Of a stretch of DNA of 64,000 nt, positions 36,506 through 46,640 are shown in pieces. Numbering within the stretch: position 1 is the first letter of the stretch; every line of letters starts with the position of its first letter. This DNA is from Macrocybe gigantea (Eukaryota; Basidiomycota; Agaricomycetes; Agaricales; Callistosporiaceae): the NCBI GenBank assembly GCA_011319805.1, contig SJRY01000040.1, forward strand, positions 248,001-312,000, in the 5' to 3' direction. Below the pieces are notes generated by a model. It searched no databases. It was not told the DNA's origin and was given only the letters and a program-made list of their open reading frames with translations. The position numbers and the translations under genes were made by a program.

Positions 36506-37448
36506 TCAAGCAGCGACGGGCATCGAGGATGCTTTCTCATTCTCCACTGTTGACTGCGACTTCGCGTCTCGCGCCTTTTGCTCCAGTTTTTCGATTTCAG
36601 CCAGGAAATTGATGAGTTCCTATGAATAGCAGTTAGATAAGATGCAACGTGATGCAGAAAAAGGAGATGCTTGCATTATTCGTCGGCTCGAACGACAAGC
36701 CCAGCCTGACGGCATCCGCGGCCTCATGTAGTTTGTCTAGGCCGACAAGAGCCTTAGCCTTCCTGAAATGGCCCTTGGGCCACGGCCGCCGCACTGCAAT
36801 AACAGTTTCTGCATCCGCAAGCGCGGAAATGTAGTCCTGTGCTTCGTAAAACGCCGCGGAACGATTAGAGATGACGGTGGAAAGCTCGTCGCGCATGAGC
36901 TGGTTCGCTTCCCATGGCGGCCGCGAGATAGCGACGTTGGCGGCGGTCGTGTAACGCACTATCGCGTGTAAATGTTGCGAGGATTTGAATAACGTCTGGA
37001 GGGTTGAAGAACAGTTGGTACAAAATAGGGGGAAGGTAAGGAGTGTGCTTGAGCGTCTCCTTCAAAAACTTGGGAGTAAAATACGTACATTGCCTTCGTC
37101 TTTTGTGGATGTGACAATCTGGGATATCTTCTGCGTGACGATGTTCGCTGGAGGTGGACAGAGCAGGTTCGGGTTCGCGACTAGGAGGTTCGAAAGTCTA
37201 TTCAGCTGAGTAAAGTCCACGCCGCACTCGTCGCATTTGGGCAGCGCATGTCGCGCGCAGAGTGCATTGTTACTATCGCCCGACAGCTTCAAGCCCACCT
37301 CGCGAAAGTCCTCGTCGATGAGGGCCTGCAGCGTTGGGTCTGGCGGCGGCATCATCGGCGACTGGGGCGGGCCATGCGAGTGTGAATGTGAGTGCGAATG
37401 TGAGTGCGAGTGGTCCTCGCCGGGACCATGGGTGTGCGATTCGGCCAT
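36506..37448 (-). CDS. SEC72: SEC72-like TPR subunit of the ER post-translational translocon
   Basis: Cytosolic subunit of the Sec62/Sec63 translocon that docks chaperones bringing proteins to the ER. Exons are 37448-37089, 36995-36675 and 36619-36506, about 264 residues. The N-terminal half has CDECGVDFTQLNRLSNLLVA and NPNLLCPPPANIV, typical of Sec72. The second half is a TPR block: STKDEGN/TLFKSSQHLHAI, YTTAANVAISRPPWEANQLM, TVISNRSAAFYEAQDY, and VRRPWPKGHFRKAKALVGL. The intron after EPTNN has a GC donor (GCAAGC) with a normal AG acceptor, then ELINFLAEIEKLEQKA. An unusual His-Ser tail (DHSHSHSHSHSHSHG) follows the start. The frame is intact throughout. Confidence 0.85.
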
Positions 37449-37836
37449 CGTTAAAAGTCTTTAGATTTCAGAAAGCTCGATTTGCTGGCAGTACGACTTG
37501 GAAGGCTGCAACGATTTGCCACGTCCCAAATGAAGACCGCGTTATGTATTTACTTCCCACGGTAATGCCAAACAAAGCATTTCTCCGTCCCGAGGTCGTT
37601 GCACTTTCAGTTCTACCGCCACAGCAACCATTAGTCGCTATCGTCTCTCAATCTATTCAGAGTTACTGCTGCATATTGGCTGTCGCAGAAGATTCACCTT
37701 CGACTTATTACAGTAAGCCCTGGCCAGAGAACCTGAATCCCTTTAATATTTCTGGCAATTCTCCTCGCGCAGAAGGTGGTACTTTTGCCAAACTGCCAGT
37801 TTAGTATCCCGCTTCCGTGTGATGCCTCTACCGTTT
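37449..37836. other. Spacer without gene
   Basis: Upstream region of the SEC72-like gene on the minus strand and 3' edge of the monooxygenase relic. A plus-strand ORF here has no recognisable motif. Confidence 0.45.
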
Positions 37837-37839
37837 TTA

Positions 37840-39144
37840 CAATCCATAGATTGTTCCACGCGTGTCAAGCCGTGACCTTGGTTCTCCTGCAGTTAGAAAC
37901 AGTGTCAGCAATGCTGTCATAGATAAGGGCGGAGAGTTTGATCGCTCACTGATGATACAGGATGGCCCATCGCTTGGAGATGTCAAAACGTGCGGACTGA
38001 ACGGGAAGAATGTTGCGGATGCTTGTCGCACATCAGTCCCATGCAGGTTTGCAGGCATTCCTTCTCCCATCTCCTCCCAATGACCATATAATCGGTCCCC
38101 CATAGACGAATGTCTGTCATTCCTCCCTTGGAAACCTGTCGCCACAATCAAGTCATCCAGCGAGCGCTTTCTTCCGTCTTGCATCAAAACGCCCTCCGGT
38201 ACCGTCTCAGCGATTGGATTCGCTTTCAGATCGGCTGATGTTACCATTTTTTTTTGGATTGAAGGCTTCATAATAGCCCACTTCCATGAATGGAAATTAC
38301 TTTGGTTCCGTGAGAAGGTTGAACCTTTCTGAAGATTCGGTGCAGAGTGGGTCGCAAATTCTCTTGACGACTTTCTTTCGCTAGAAATCTGAGTGCGTCA
38401 TTGGCGCGGCGCCCCCTGAAAATATCCCGGAACGACCTGATGACGACCTGGTAGCTGCCGTCATTCCGCACCTCCTCAAACCTAGCTTCAATTCGTTCAG
38501 GCGTGAGATCTGGGTCAGTGGAGCTCCCCGCCGGAGCACCGTACTCTACTCCAAAGGACGTCCTTTCTTGTTCTGCAAACATTTTCGGGTACTTTCCTTC
38601 CTCCTTCATTTCATCTCCTCTTCATCGTCTTTGCGCAACGCCTGTCACCCCTTAGGGAATGCCATGCTAGGGCTGCGCTGGAAGACGCTGAGGTATGAGA
38701 CAATGACACTGGCTTTTGGATGATTTGAATCCCGCTCGCGCCCGATCAAGCCCATGTATTTGTTCTGCAAGTCGATCTCTGCCGCTTAGACGACTCAGCG
38801 ACAGGAATGGACTCGAGTGCCTCAGTCCTTTGATATCCGGATACTTCGACCTCAGCGAAGCCCATGCAGGTCAGTAGAAACCGGGCATCGAATACCTCGA
38901 TTGTTTTGGTCTTCTGCTCATTGACTTCTCGCCCGTCAATTTCCGCGCCCCATCTCTTACCCTCATCCTCAAGCCTTGCTTCGACGACGAGCGAGCTCAG
39001 GGGATTGTTCTTGCTCAAACCGAGTTTCTTATCCACGAAGCAGAAGTATGCTATTATCTCGTCTCGGGAGGCGAACTTCTCCTTGAAGGACCACTCCAGA
39101 TCTCGGGCCAGGAGACCATTTTTGACCCAGCATCTGTAAAGCAC
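37840..39144 (-). pseudogene. Decayed Baeyer-Villiger monooxygenase copy
   Basis: Fragments match the intact gene at 40041-41726 in order. These are WSFKEKFASRDEIIAYF..VDKKLGLS (39100-39020), DARFLLTCMGF, a shifted-frame PDIKGL near 38835, a piece with TSFGVEYGAP and DPDLTPERIEARFEEV, then TSADLKANPIAETVPEGVLM, DDLIVATGFQ and GPSCII. The N-terminal FAD-binding GxGxxG region, the FxGxxxHTxxW fingerprint and the NADPH GxGxxG are missing or unreadable. Several stops and frame changes separate the pieces. Unlike other frame breaks in this window, whole conserved blocks are lost, so this is a true relic of a tandem duplication. Confidence 0.8.
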
Positions 39145-40040
39145 GGAAAGCCGACCCCTCCAATTGCCTATCTTGTCAGCAGTTCTCTTATATCAAAATG
39201 GTTATTGGGCCGCATCCATGGATGCGCGACTTTGTGCCTTTAACCTCAATTGTGATAACCCTCGTTCTCGGTCCGCATACAACGAGAACTAGACTCCGCC
39301 ACATGCACGTTACATGAAACAGTCCAGGAAAAGGTAACGGAAAGGCGAATTAATCCGACGATACTCACTATTTCCGTATTCTTTGTGGACCAGATGCCAA
39401 CGAGAGTCATCCGCAATAACGAACCTCTTTTCCAGAAGACATCACGCCAATGCCCCCTCGAATGACACAAACCGGACACACAATCTCCTGCATCGAAGCG
39501 AAGTAATCCGAGGAAAGCAATAGGATCTTGTAACGTGGATAGACCTAACAATGGCAAGCTTCTAGCTGTCGAGGCTAAAAAAAAAACTATCACAAGCATC
39601 CCTTCCTTCCGCATGCGACTGTCCGAGACAGAGGCGAACAAGAATTGCCTGGATCCATGTGCATCTTGAATTCTTCACTGGCTTCTTCGGATCTCAGCGA
39701 GAGGAGGCCGATGGTTGCCGTCTGTGATGACATGAATGATGGAAAAAAAGTACTCCGATTCCTGGAATCGTCTGGGCATCATGCCATGCTGGGGCTCCCT
39801 CGTCCCCTGACTGGTCTACACGTGCAATGTCTCTTGTGGTTCGCCGAGGCCAGTATGCAGGGCGTCCAGGTCTCCCCCTGTCACTGATTGCACATGAATT
39901 TCAGGTTGTCTGGATGCAAACATTGCTCTTCGCGCTGCAAAGATTCATCATGATAGACGGACGGTAACATGAAGCAGGGTGTAACTGGTTCTTTCGTCTC
40001 ACCCTCAAGCTTCTGGATGGCTATCCCTAGTTGACAAACT
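39145..40040. other. Spacer without gene
   Basis: Between the relic and the intact monooxygenase. It probably includes the lost 5' part of the relic, but I find no readable FAD-binding segment. ORFs at 39246-39641 and 39645-39887 have no motif. Confidence 0.5.
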
Positions 40041-41726
40041 CTAGGTTGAAAACGAGAAGCCCTGGTAACCCCGTCTAATATTCTCCTCGCATATCTCCCG
40101 ATATTTCCCCAATCCGCCTAGGTACGCAGCAGTTTCAACGGCTGCTCCGGAACTCATCTTACTCGCTTGTCCTGAAATGCGCGAGGTGTACTCTTGCTGC
40201 ACCACTTCCTTCCACCACCTTTGCTTGTCTTCGACAGGTTCCACAACCTGAAGCTTGCATGTTCGCATGTGTTGAAGACAGCTTGCTATCCAGCGACCTT
40301 GCAGTTCCTATTTAGCAAGCGTCAATAGATTGATGTGTCGGGGAATGTAATTTCTGAAACTCACAATGCATGATGGCCCATTGGCTACGCCATTTGGTCC
40401 CAGTGGACCGTACGGAATGAACATATTGGGATATTTTGCACACATCAATCCCAGATATGATTGAATGCCCTCGCTATCCCACCTCTCCCGAATCGTGACG
40501 CCGTCCGTGCCATACAAATCAATGCTCTTCATTCCGCCGACACTTGTATGGAAACCAGTGGCCAAAATAAGCACGTCGAATTGGTGTTTTTTCCCATCGC
40601 TGGTTTTTATGCCTTCTGACATGATCTCGATGATGGGGTTTGCACGAAGATCGACAAGTGTAACATTTTCTTGGTTGAACACTTCGTAATAGCCTTGCTC
40701 AAGACATGGGTAATTTCTCTCGCCAAGACGCGATGATGGATGCTGAGGTGCCAATGCCTCGCAAAGAGTCGAATCATGAATTCTGGTCATGATCTTCTTT
40801 CTCCAAAATTCGTACAACATATCGTTGGCCCGTGTGTCTGTCCAAACATCCTCAAAAGCGCAATACATCCGTCGGCCGCCGGAGGTCCACTGCTCTTCAA
40901 ATCTAGACTCGATTTCCTCGGCCGTGATGTCGGGATCGCAGATGCGTCGATCTGGGAAATCGTAAGCGAGCCCGTAGCATGTCCGTTCGCGCGTCTTGAA
41001 AATGGCCGGATAGGTTTCCTTCAATTTCTCCCTTTCCTCCACCGTGAACTGCTTCTGCATCATGGGAAAGGCGATCTTGAAATTGCGCTGGAAAACCGTC
41101 AGGTGGGAAGCCATCCTGCTCGTGCTCTGGATCACTTGGACGCCGCTAGATCCTGTGCCAATCACACCGACGCGTTTGCCTTCGAGCTCGACTCCTCGAC
41201 CTTGCTCAACCCATCGGGCGGTGTGAACTACGGGCCCTCGAAATGTATTGAGTCCCTTAATATTCGGATATCTGGGTTGGTGTGTGAAGCCCGTGCAAAC
41301 GATGAGAAACTGGGCATTATATCTCGACTGAACTGATTCTTCGTGCTCGACTTCCACGTCCCATCTGTTCATCATTCCGTCGAATCTGGCCGAAAGGACT
41401 CGGGAACTGAAGGAAATGTCGCGGCTTAGATCAAGTTTCCTATCCACATGGTGGAAATAGTCCATCATCTCGTCACGGGAGGGGAACTTCTCCGTGAAGG
41501 ACCAATCTTTACAGACTTCTGGCCAGGAGAACTGGTAGACGTCCGACTCGGAATCGCATCGAGCGCCCGGATAGGCGTTCCAATACCAGACTCCGCCGAT
41601 ATCCCTTCCTGCTTCGAAGAGCCTGATAGCGTATCCGAGCTTCCGAAGTTCATAGAGGTGATAGAGGCCGGCAAAGCCAGCTCCTATGATGACAATGTCG
41701 AAAGGATCTTGGGAACTTTGTGTCAT
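40041..41726 (-). CDS. Baeyer-Villiger monooxygenase (flavin-dependent, cyclohexanone monooxygenase-like)
   Basis: FAD- and NADPH-dependent enzyme that inserts oxygen next to a ketone to give an ester or lactone; substrate unknown. Two exons, 41726-40365 and 40307-40041, give about 542 residues, the usual length. The FAD-binding motif GAGFAG lies near residue 15, followed by DIGGVWYWNAYPGARCDSES, typical of the class. The fingerprint FRGPVVHTARW fits FxGxxxHTxxW. The NADPH-binding GTGSSG follows, and LILATGF lies near residue 390. The second exon starts ELQGRWIASCL after GPSCI. The frame is intact. A decayed copy lies just downstream, and a TATA box stands about 70 bp before the ATG. Confidence 0.9.
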
Positions 41727-41795
41727 GTTGCAATTGGTTGTCGTCAGCGCTAAGGAGAGGTGACGAGATCCGAAGAGGAATACAGCGATCAGAGC

Positions 41796-41803
41796 TTTTT
41801 ATA
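41796..41803 (-). promoter_or_regulatory. TATA box of the monooxygenase gene
   Basis: The minus strand reads TATAAAAA about 70 bp upstream of the ATG at 41726, a typical distance for a fungal gene with a short leader. Confidence 0.6.
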
Positions 41804-42470
41804 CGTTGTCGCCGGCCACGTCTCTCCCTCGAGATCAAAATCACTCCCCGATTCCATCGGTATCGCACCGCTCTGTCATCTGTCTCATATCGATTCGGGG
41901 TGGTATAATTGACAGAAAGCCTCTTAACACTCGGGCCATTATAAGTTCGAGCTGCAATGCGCGTTTTAACCATGTGTTGCATACGATCAGTGGCGTTCTG
42001 TTGTGCTCGAATCTTTAATTACAATTGCCCTCGACAGTCGGTGGCAGGTGGCTTTTCTGGTATGAAAGTTTTCCACCAAGGCACGCAAGGTGTTCTCCTA
42101 TAAACTAGCATTGTCGATTTTCACCGCGCTGAATTAGATTGCAGCGAGAAATGCAGGACACAGATTGTAGTAGTCAAATTAATACCGAATTATATCCGAC
42201 GCATTACCTCAATAGGGTCGGGGTTTGCGCGATGCCAAAGAAGCCATCAGACCGGGAAGAGGGTTGCTTGTGGACGAGTTGATAGACCTGTATCTCGAAA
42301 CTCTGCTTAAGAACGATTGGCATGAGTTTCGCCATAGCTTGGCCTGCGTGCTATTGAGTTTTATCGTAGAGGGCAATGTATGCCTCAATCGGGCACAGCT
42401 GCTATGACATGAACCTTCAGGGTCATGAGAATGAAATCGCACATATGTGAGATACAACAGGAAAAGTACA
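41804..42470. other. Spacer between monooxygenase promoter and HGH1 3' end
   Basis: No gene recognised. It holds the upstream part of the monooxygenase promoter and the 3' region of the minus-strand HGH1 gene; a short ORF at 42225-42407 has no motif. Confidence 0.5.
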
Positions 42471-44180
42471 TCAGACTTCCTGAATCATGTTGTCCTCGTC
42501 GTCCGATTCTGTCGCCGTAGGAGCGTTGGTGATGGACGCGGATGGTTCAGGATCTGCATCGATGTCTTCGTCCAAGAGTTCGTCAGGCTCATCTCCCTTT
42601 ATCAATCTGACCAAGCGTTCGATATGTTCTGAAATCTAAAGGAACAGAACCAAGGCCTTAGGGCTAGAAGAAGACAATAGATGGCGACTACAACACGTGC
42701 CTTGTCCACGGTCTCGTTCTCGTGTGCGGTTCTTACTATTTCATAGACGCCATGTTCTCGCAAGTAATCGCGGCCCCAGCGAGTGTGGCAAAGCAAAAGC
42801 AAGGTCTCGACGTGTGTAAGGCGTATCGTGGGATCGGGCTCGCGAGTCTTGGTTGGGGGCAGGAATTGTAGTGCTTCGGGAAGCTTTTCTTGATCCTAAG
42901 CATAGAGGCCTCGCGATCGGTGGTCAACCTACATCCTAGACAGCACGCACCTCAAGGTCGAGCTCTTCGGGGCCTGCCAGCGGCAACAAGATGTATGGCA
43001 ACACGTCAATGCCTGGCGCTTCGACGTCGGAAGGTGGGACGGCAACCTTGACAGTGTCAGGCGACAGCAGCGCTTTGTGACCCGGGGCATGAAAGGCACA
43101 GTTTCTCTCGGTAGCACATCATTCTTGCAATGTCAAACTCCAATTTTTCTGAATACTCACTTGATAGTTGACGTAACACCACCTCGGCGGATAGTATCCT
43201 TGTGCTCAGTGAAGGACACTATTTTTGATAATGGATACTCCGGATTACTGTTAGGCTTGAGGAAATCTGTCGGCCGTGGTTCGTAGAAGAAGTTACGACC
43301 TGATGGTGACTAAAATGTCTAGTATGAGATGGATTTTATGTCATGTCACAACACTGGGGTCACCGTTGTCAAGTTTGCGAAAACGCTAGCCAGAAAGTGG
43401 AGATTTCCTTTTCGTGTTCGTTTCGATAGATCGTCCGATTCTACTATCTGTGCGCCTTCCACAAAGGCCTCTATAAGCAATGGCAAGGCAAGGACATCCC
43501 GCGAGTCTCCAGATGGGTACGGTTCTGGCGCAGGACTCGTTGCACATCTAGATTGGGCGGCATAGAATGAACGCCGAGAGGATAGTGTAGGTATTACGGA
43601 GATTTTCAGAGACAGAAGGACGGAACAAGCGGCAGTAGACGAAGTCAAGTTTGATAACAGCATCGATGCGAGATCAGCTAGGATTGATTGAGGGTTCTGA
43701 GCGGAAATTTCAGCCGTCATTCCCGATCAAGAAACAAGGAATTCAACTCACGATAATATAAGAAACGATGAAAGATAAAAATGACGATTCCGAGAGATGG
43801 TTGACGAGCATTGGTGAGTCCGACAAGTTGACCAACGCTCGAAAAGCATCATGTGCAATATTCTGACGTGCAATTAGATTGCTTTGTATGAGCTCCGCCG
43901 ATCGATACGCACTAATTGGTCTCTACATAGAAGCTTCAAATCACGAATAGGGTCCGGCTCGTTGACCTGCTTCAGGCCGCCGGACTGGAGACCGGTGAAG
44001 AAGATATTTCGGTGGGCTGCACCTTGCGACGTCTGGGGTAATAGATGCGAAAGTGCTATCTGGCGGACTTGGGGGTTTCGATCGCGGAGAAATTGGAGGA
44101 GCTGGATGTATGTCAATCATCGAGAGGATCAACGGCGACGACAGAGACCTGAAGTTCACCTCGCGGAGCTGGTCGTTCAT
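42471..44180 (-). CDS. HGH1: HGH1 homologue, armadillo-type chaperone for translation elongation factor 2
   Basis: HGH1 helps fold eEF2 together with TRiC in the cytosol. Exon 1 (44180-44160) encodes only MNDQLRE; exon 2 starts at 44101 with LLQFLRDRNPQVRQIALSHL. Further family blocks are IRDLKLLCRDQL/NIAHDAFRALVNLSDSP, ASMLLSNLTSS, RKGNLHFLASVFANLTT, NFFYEPRPT, a KNCAFH..HKALL piece, PYILLPLAGPEELD, LPEALQFLPPTKTREPD and LLLLCHTRWGRDYLREHGVYEI. The C-terminus is acidic (LLDEDIDADPEP) and stops at 42471. At least six short introns. The conserved blocks read in order with no obvious loss, so the gene appears functional. Start is shared-promoter side with SPT20. Confidence 0.88.
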
Positions 44181-44313
44181 CTCGTTCTGCCCTACTTTTT
44201 TAGCACGTGACCGACGGTGTGCGGCATTGCCAAACCGAGCACTGAGTTGATTACATCAGCGGGCGTCCCCATTGTCGCTGACTCGCGTTTCGACGTGCAG
44301 CTTTCATGAACTC
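44181..44313. promoter_or_regulatory. Bidirectional promoter between HGH1 and SPT20
   Basis: Only 133 bp separate the two divergent start codons (44180 minus and 44314 plus), so both genes must share this region. No TATA box is evident, as expected for housekeeping genes. Confidence 0.6.
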
Positions 44314-46640
44314 ATGGCGAGTTACAACCGGACGCGATATGTCGAGGACCTCCTAGAAAGAACAGCCGGCTCTCCACCGTCCTTCACTGTGCACCTGCAC
44401 CCGGAATACTGGACGTTGAATAACGGCTCCAAGTTTCTGTACAATAACCAGATAGCGGTTCGGAGTTCATTTGTTCGTCATCTTGCGTCGATTCTCATGT
44501 ATCACGCGCAGTCCTTGTTGGATGACATTCGCTCACAACGTATACCAGTTGACTTTCTCGACCTCTTCCACGCCGCGAAAGTGCCGTTCTATGATGGTAG
44601 GCGTGGGGTAACCCTGGTGTGGCGTCAAGTCGGATTAACAAATTCTGAAATGCGCAGGCTGTATGATCGTGGAGCTGCTGGACTACAGGCCTCAACGGAA
44701 CAAGGAAAATGCACCCGAGAAGCCCGAACGAACACGCGTCGTTCTCCATCCGAACGACGAAACTCTTTGGGCAGATATTTGTCTGTTGAATCGACAATGC
44801 GGCGGGAAATTTACGGACAGGGATGCCCTCGAACTTGAAGCTAAACTGCTGGTGAGTTACTTACTCTAGAGCCAGTGCATCATCATATTTTAAGTGTCGC
44901 ATGACACAGCTCTCCATCTCAACCCCACTTTGTTTGGACCCCAATCCTCATTTAACGCGAATTGCAAACCATATCCTGAGAGTTTCGACACCAACCACAC
45001 CTGCATCATTGAAGAGGAAAGCAGCCGCTCTAGAGCCTGAACAAGATGAGGTGGAGAAAGCTCGCAGGATGAAGATCATGCAGTTCATGGCTCCAAGGCA
45101 GCCGCTCAGGACCAACCCTAGGTCAGACTGTCTGCTTCATGTCCATGTCCAGCCAACTCACACATCATTCAGCTATCGTGTTTTGGAGGCCATCCAGCGC
45201 TCGAAGCAACAGGCCAAGGCGGCGACACCTCAACCCATCCCACCCTCTCAGAATCAGGTCGCATCAGCACGCCAATCTCCCGCACAGGCATCGACACCTG
45301 TTCAGAACCTGTCACAAGCCCACTCACCAGCTTCTATGGACGACAAGAAATTGAAGATAAAGAAGAGCGAGACGCCTCAAATGGCTTTCGCTACCACAGC
45401 GTTTACACGGGCCAATCGCTCGCAAACGCCAGTCGCTCAGCCCGTCACACATCAATTCATCAGCCAAAACCCCTCCGCTCCCACCCCTATGCCCCATGCG
45501 CAATCCCCGATGCAACCTCAGGTATACCCCAGTATCCAAGCCGCCACAGAAGCAGCGAAGCGGACACCCACACCTGCACAGCACTACACCCAACCACCAC
45601 GTCCCCCATCCTCCCAACCTCTCCATCAGCCACAAACCCATCGAACACCCACCCCACAGGCTGCATCCCAGCAACAAGCCGCAAACGTCTTTGCCCAGCA
45701 AGTCCCGCCGGCCCACTATATCCAAGCTGCGCAGAACGGCATGCGGATGTCGACCCCAAAAATCCATGCACCGGGAGCGGGCCAAACGACCGCACAGCAG
45801 CTGGCTGCGAACCCGGCGCTCATGCTGTATGCGCAGCAGTTGCAAGGCCAGCAGATTCAACAACAGCAGGCGGCCGCGATGCTGCAGCAACGGTTCAATG
45901 CGGCTCTGGCCATCGCCGCGGCGCAAAAGAATGGTCGGTCAACACCGCAGGTGCCCCCCGTGCAGTCTACACCGTCGCCCGTGCGCAGCAGTCCGCTGGT
46001 GACGGCTAAAGCCATTGGACCGGCTGCAGCAACGCGGTCTCCGATGCCCTCGTCCGCGCAACAGCTCCCACAGACGCCTCAACAACAGCAGGCGGCGGCG
46101 GTGGCTGCTCTCGCACACCAGAATCAGCATGCACAACAGATGTCCTACTCGCAATACAATGCCGCCGCCGCCGCCGCCGTGGCGGCCCACCTTCGTCCTA
46201 TGGTCCATGGCGGCGCGGCAGCTCAGCATGCACAGGCAGCGATGCAGGCCCACATGTCTGGTGCTATGCAGCAGCAGCAGCAACAACATCAAAAGCAACA
46301 GCAGCAGGGGCAACAACCGCAACAATCGGCGAACAATGCCGCCGCTGTGGCGGCGGCTCTCGCGCATCACCAGGCGGCAGCAGTGGCGGCGGATGGGCAA
46401 CAACAAGGGCAGGGACAGCAGCAGACCCCTATGCATCCATACCAAATGTACCGCTATCCGATGAACTTTGCTATGCGGCCTGGAGGCGTACCGGCGTACT
46501 GGCCCGTGGGCATGGGTGGGGGCATGCACGGTCTTGTCAACGGGCAGCAGATGCAGGCCGCCAAGATGGCTGCTGCCAATGCTCAGCAGATGTCGCTGAA
46601 CATGGGACAAGCCGGGCCTGCTGGTGTGCAGGGACAATAG
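44314..46640 (+). CDS. SPT20: SPT20 subunit of the SAGA transcription coactivator
   Basis: Structural subunit that holds SAGA together in the nucleus. Exons: 44314-44457, 44512-44596, 44658-44851, 44909-45121 and 45173-46640. Joined across introns they give the conserved SPT20 domain: PSFTVHLHPEYWTLNNGSKF, LLDDIRSQRIPVDFLDLF, VPFYD/GCMIVELLDYRPQ, RVVLHPNDETLWADICLL, FTDRDALELEAKLL, PLCLDPNPHLTRIANHIL. The 51-nt intron at 45122 is a multiple of three without stop, so it may be retained in some transcripts. The last 480 residues are Gln/Ala/Pro-rich low complexity, as usual for fungal SPT20, with Gln runs encoded near 46270-46320. ATG at 44314 is the first before RTRYVEDLLERT. Confidence 0.9.

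Noticed and set aside
45939..46637. 232-codon antisense ORF over the SPT20 C-terminus
   Set aside because: It encodes only Leu/Arg/His repeats that mirror the Gln/Ala-rich codons of SPT20; no domain, so a shadow of codon bias.
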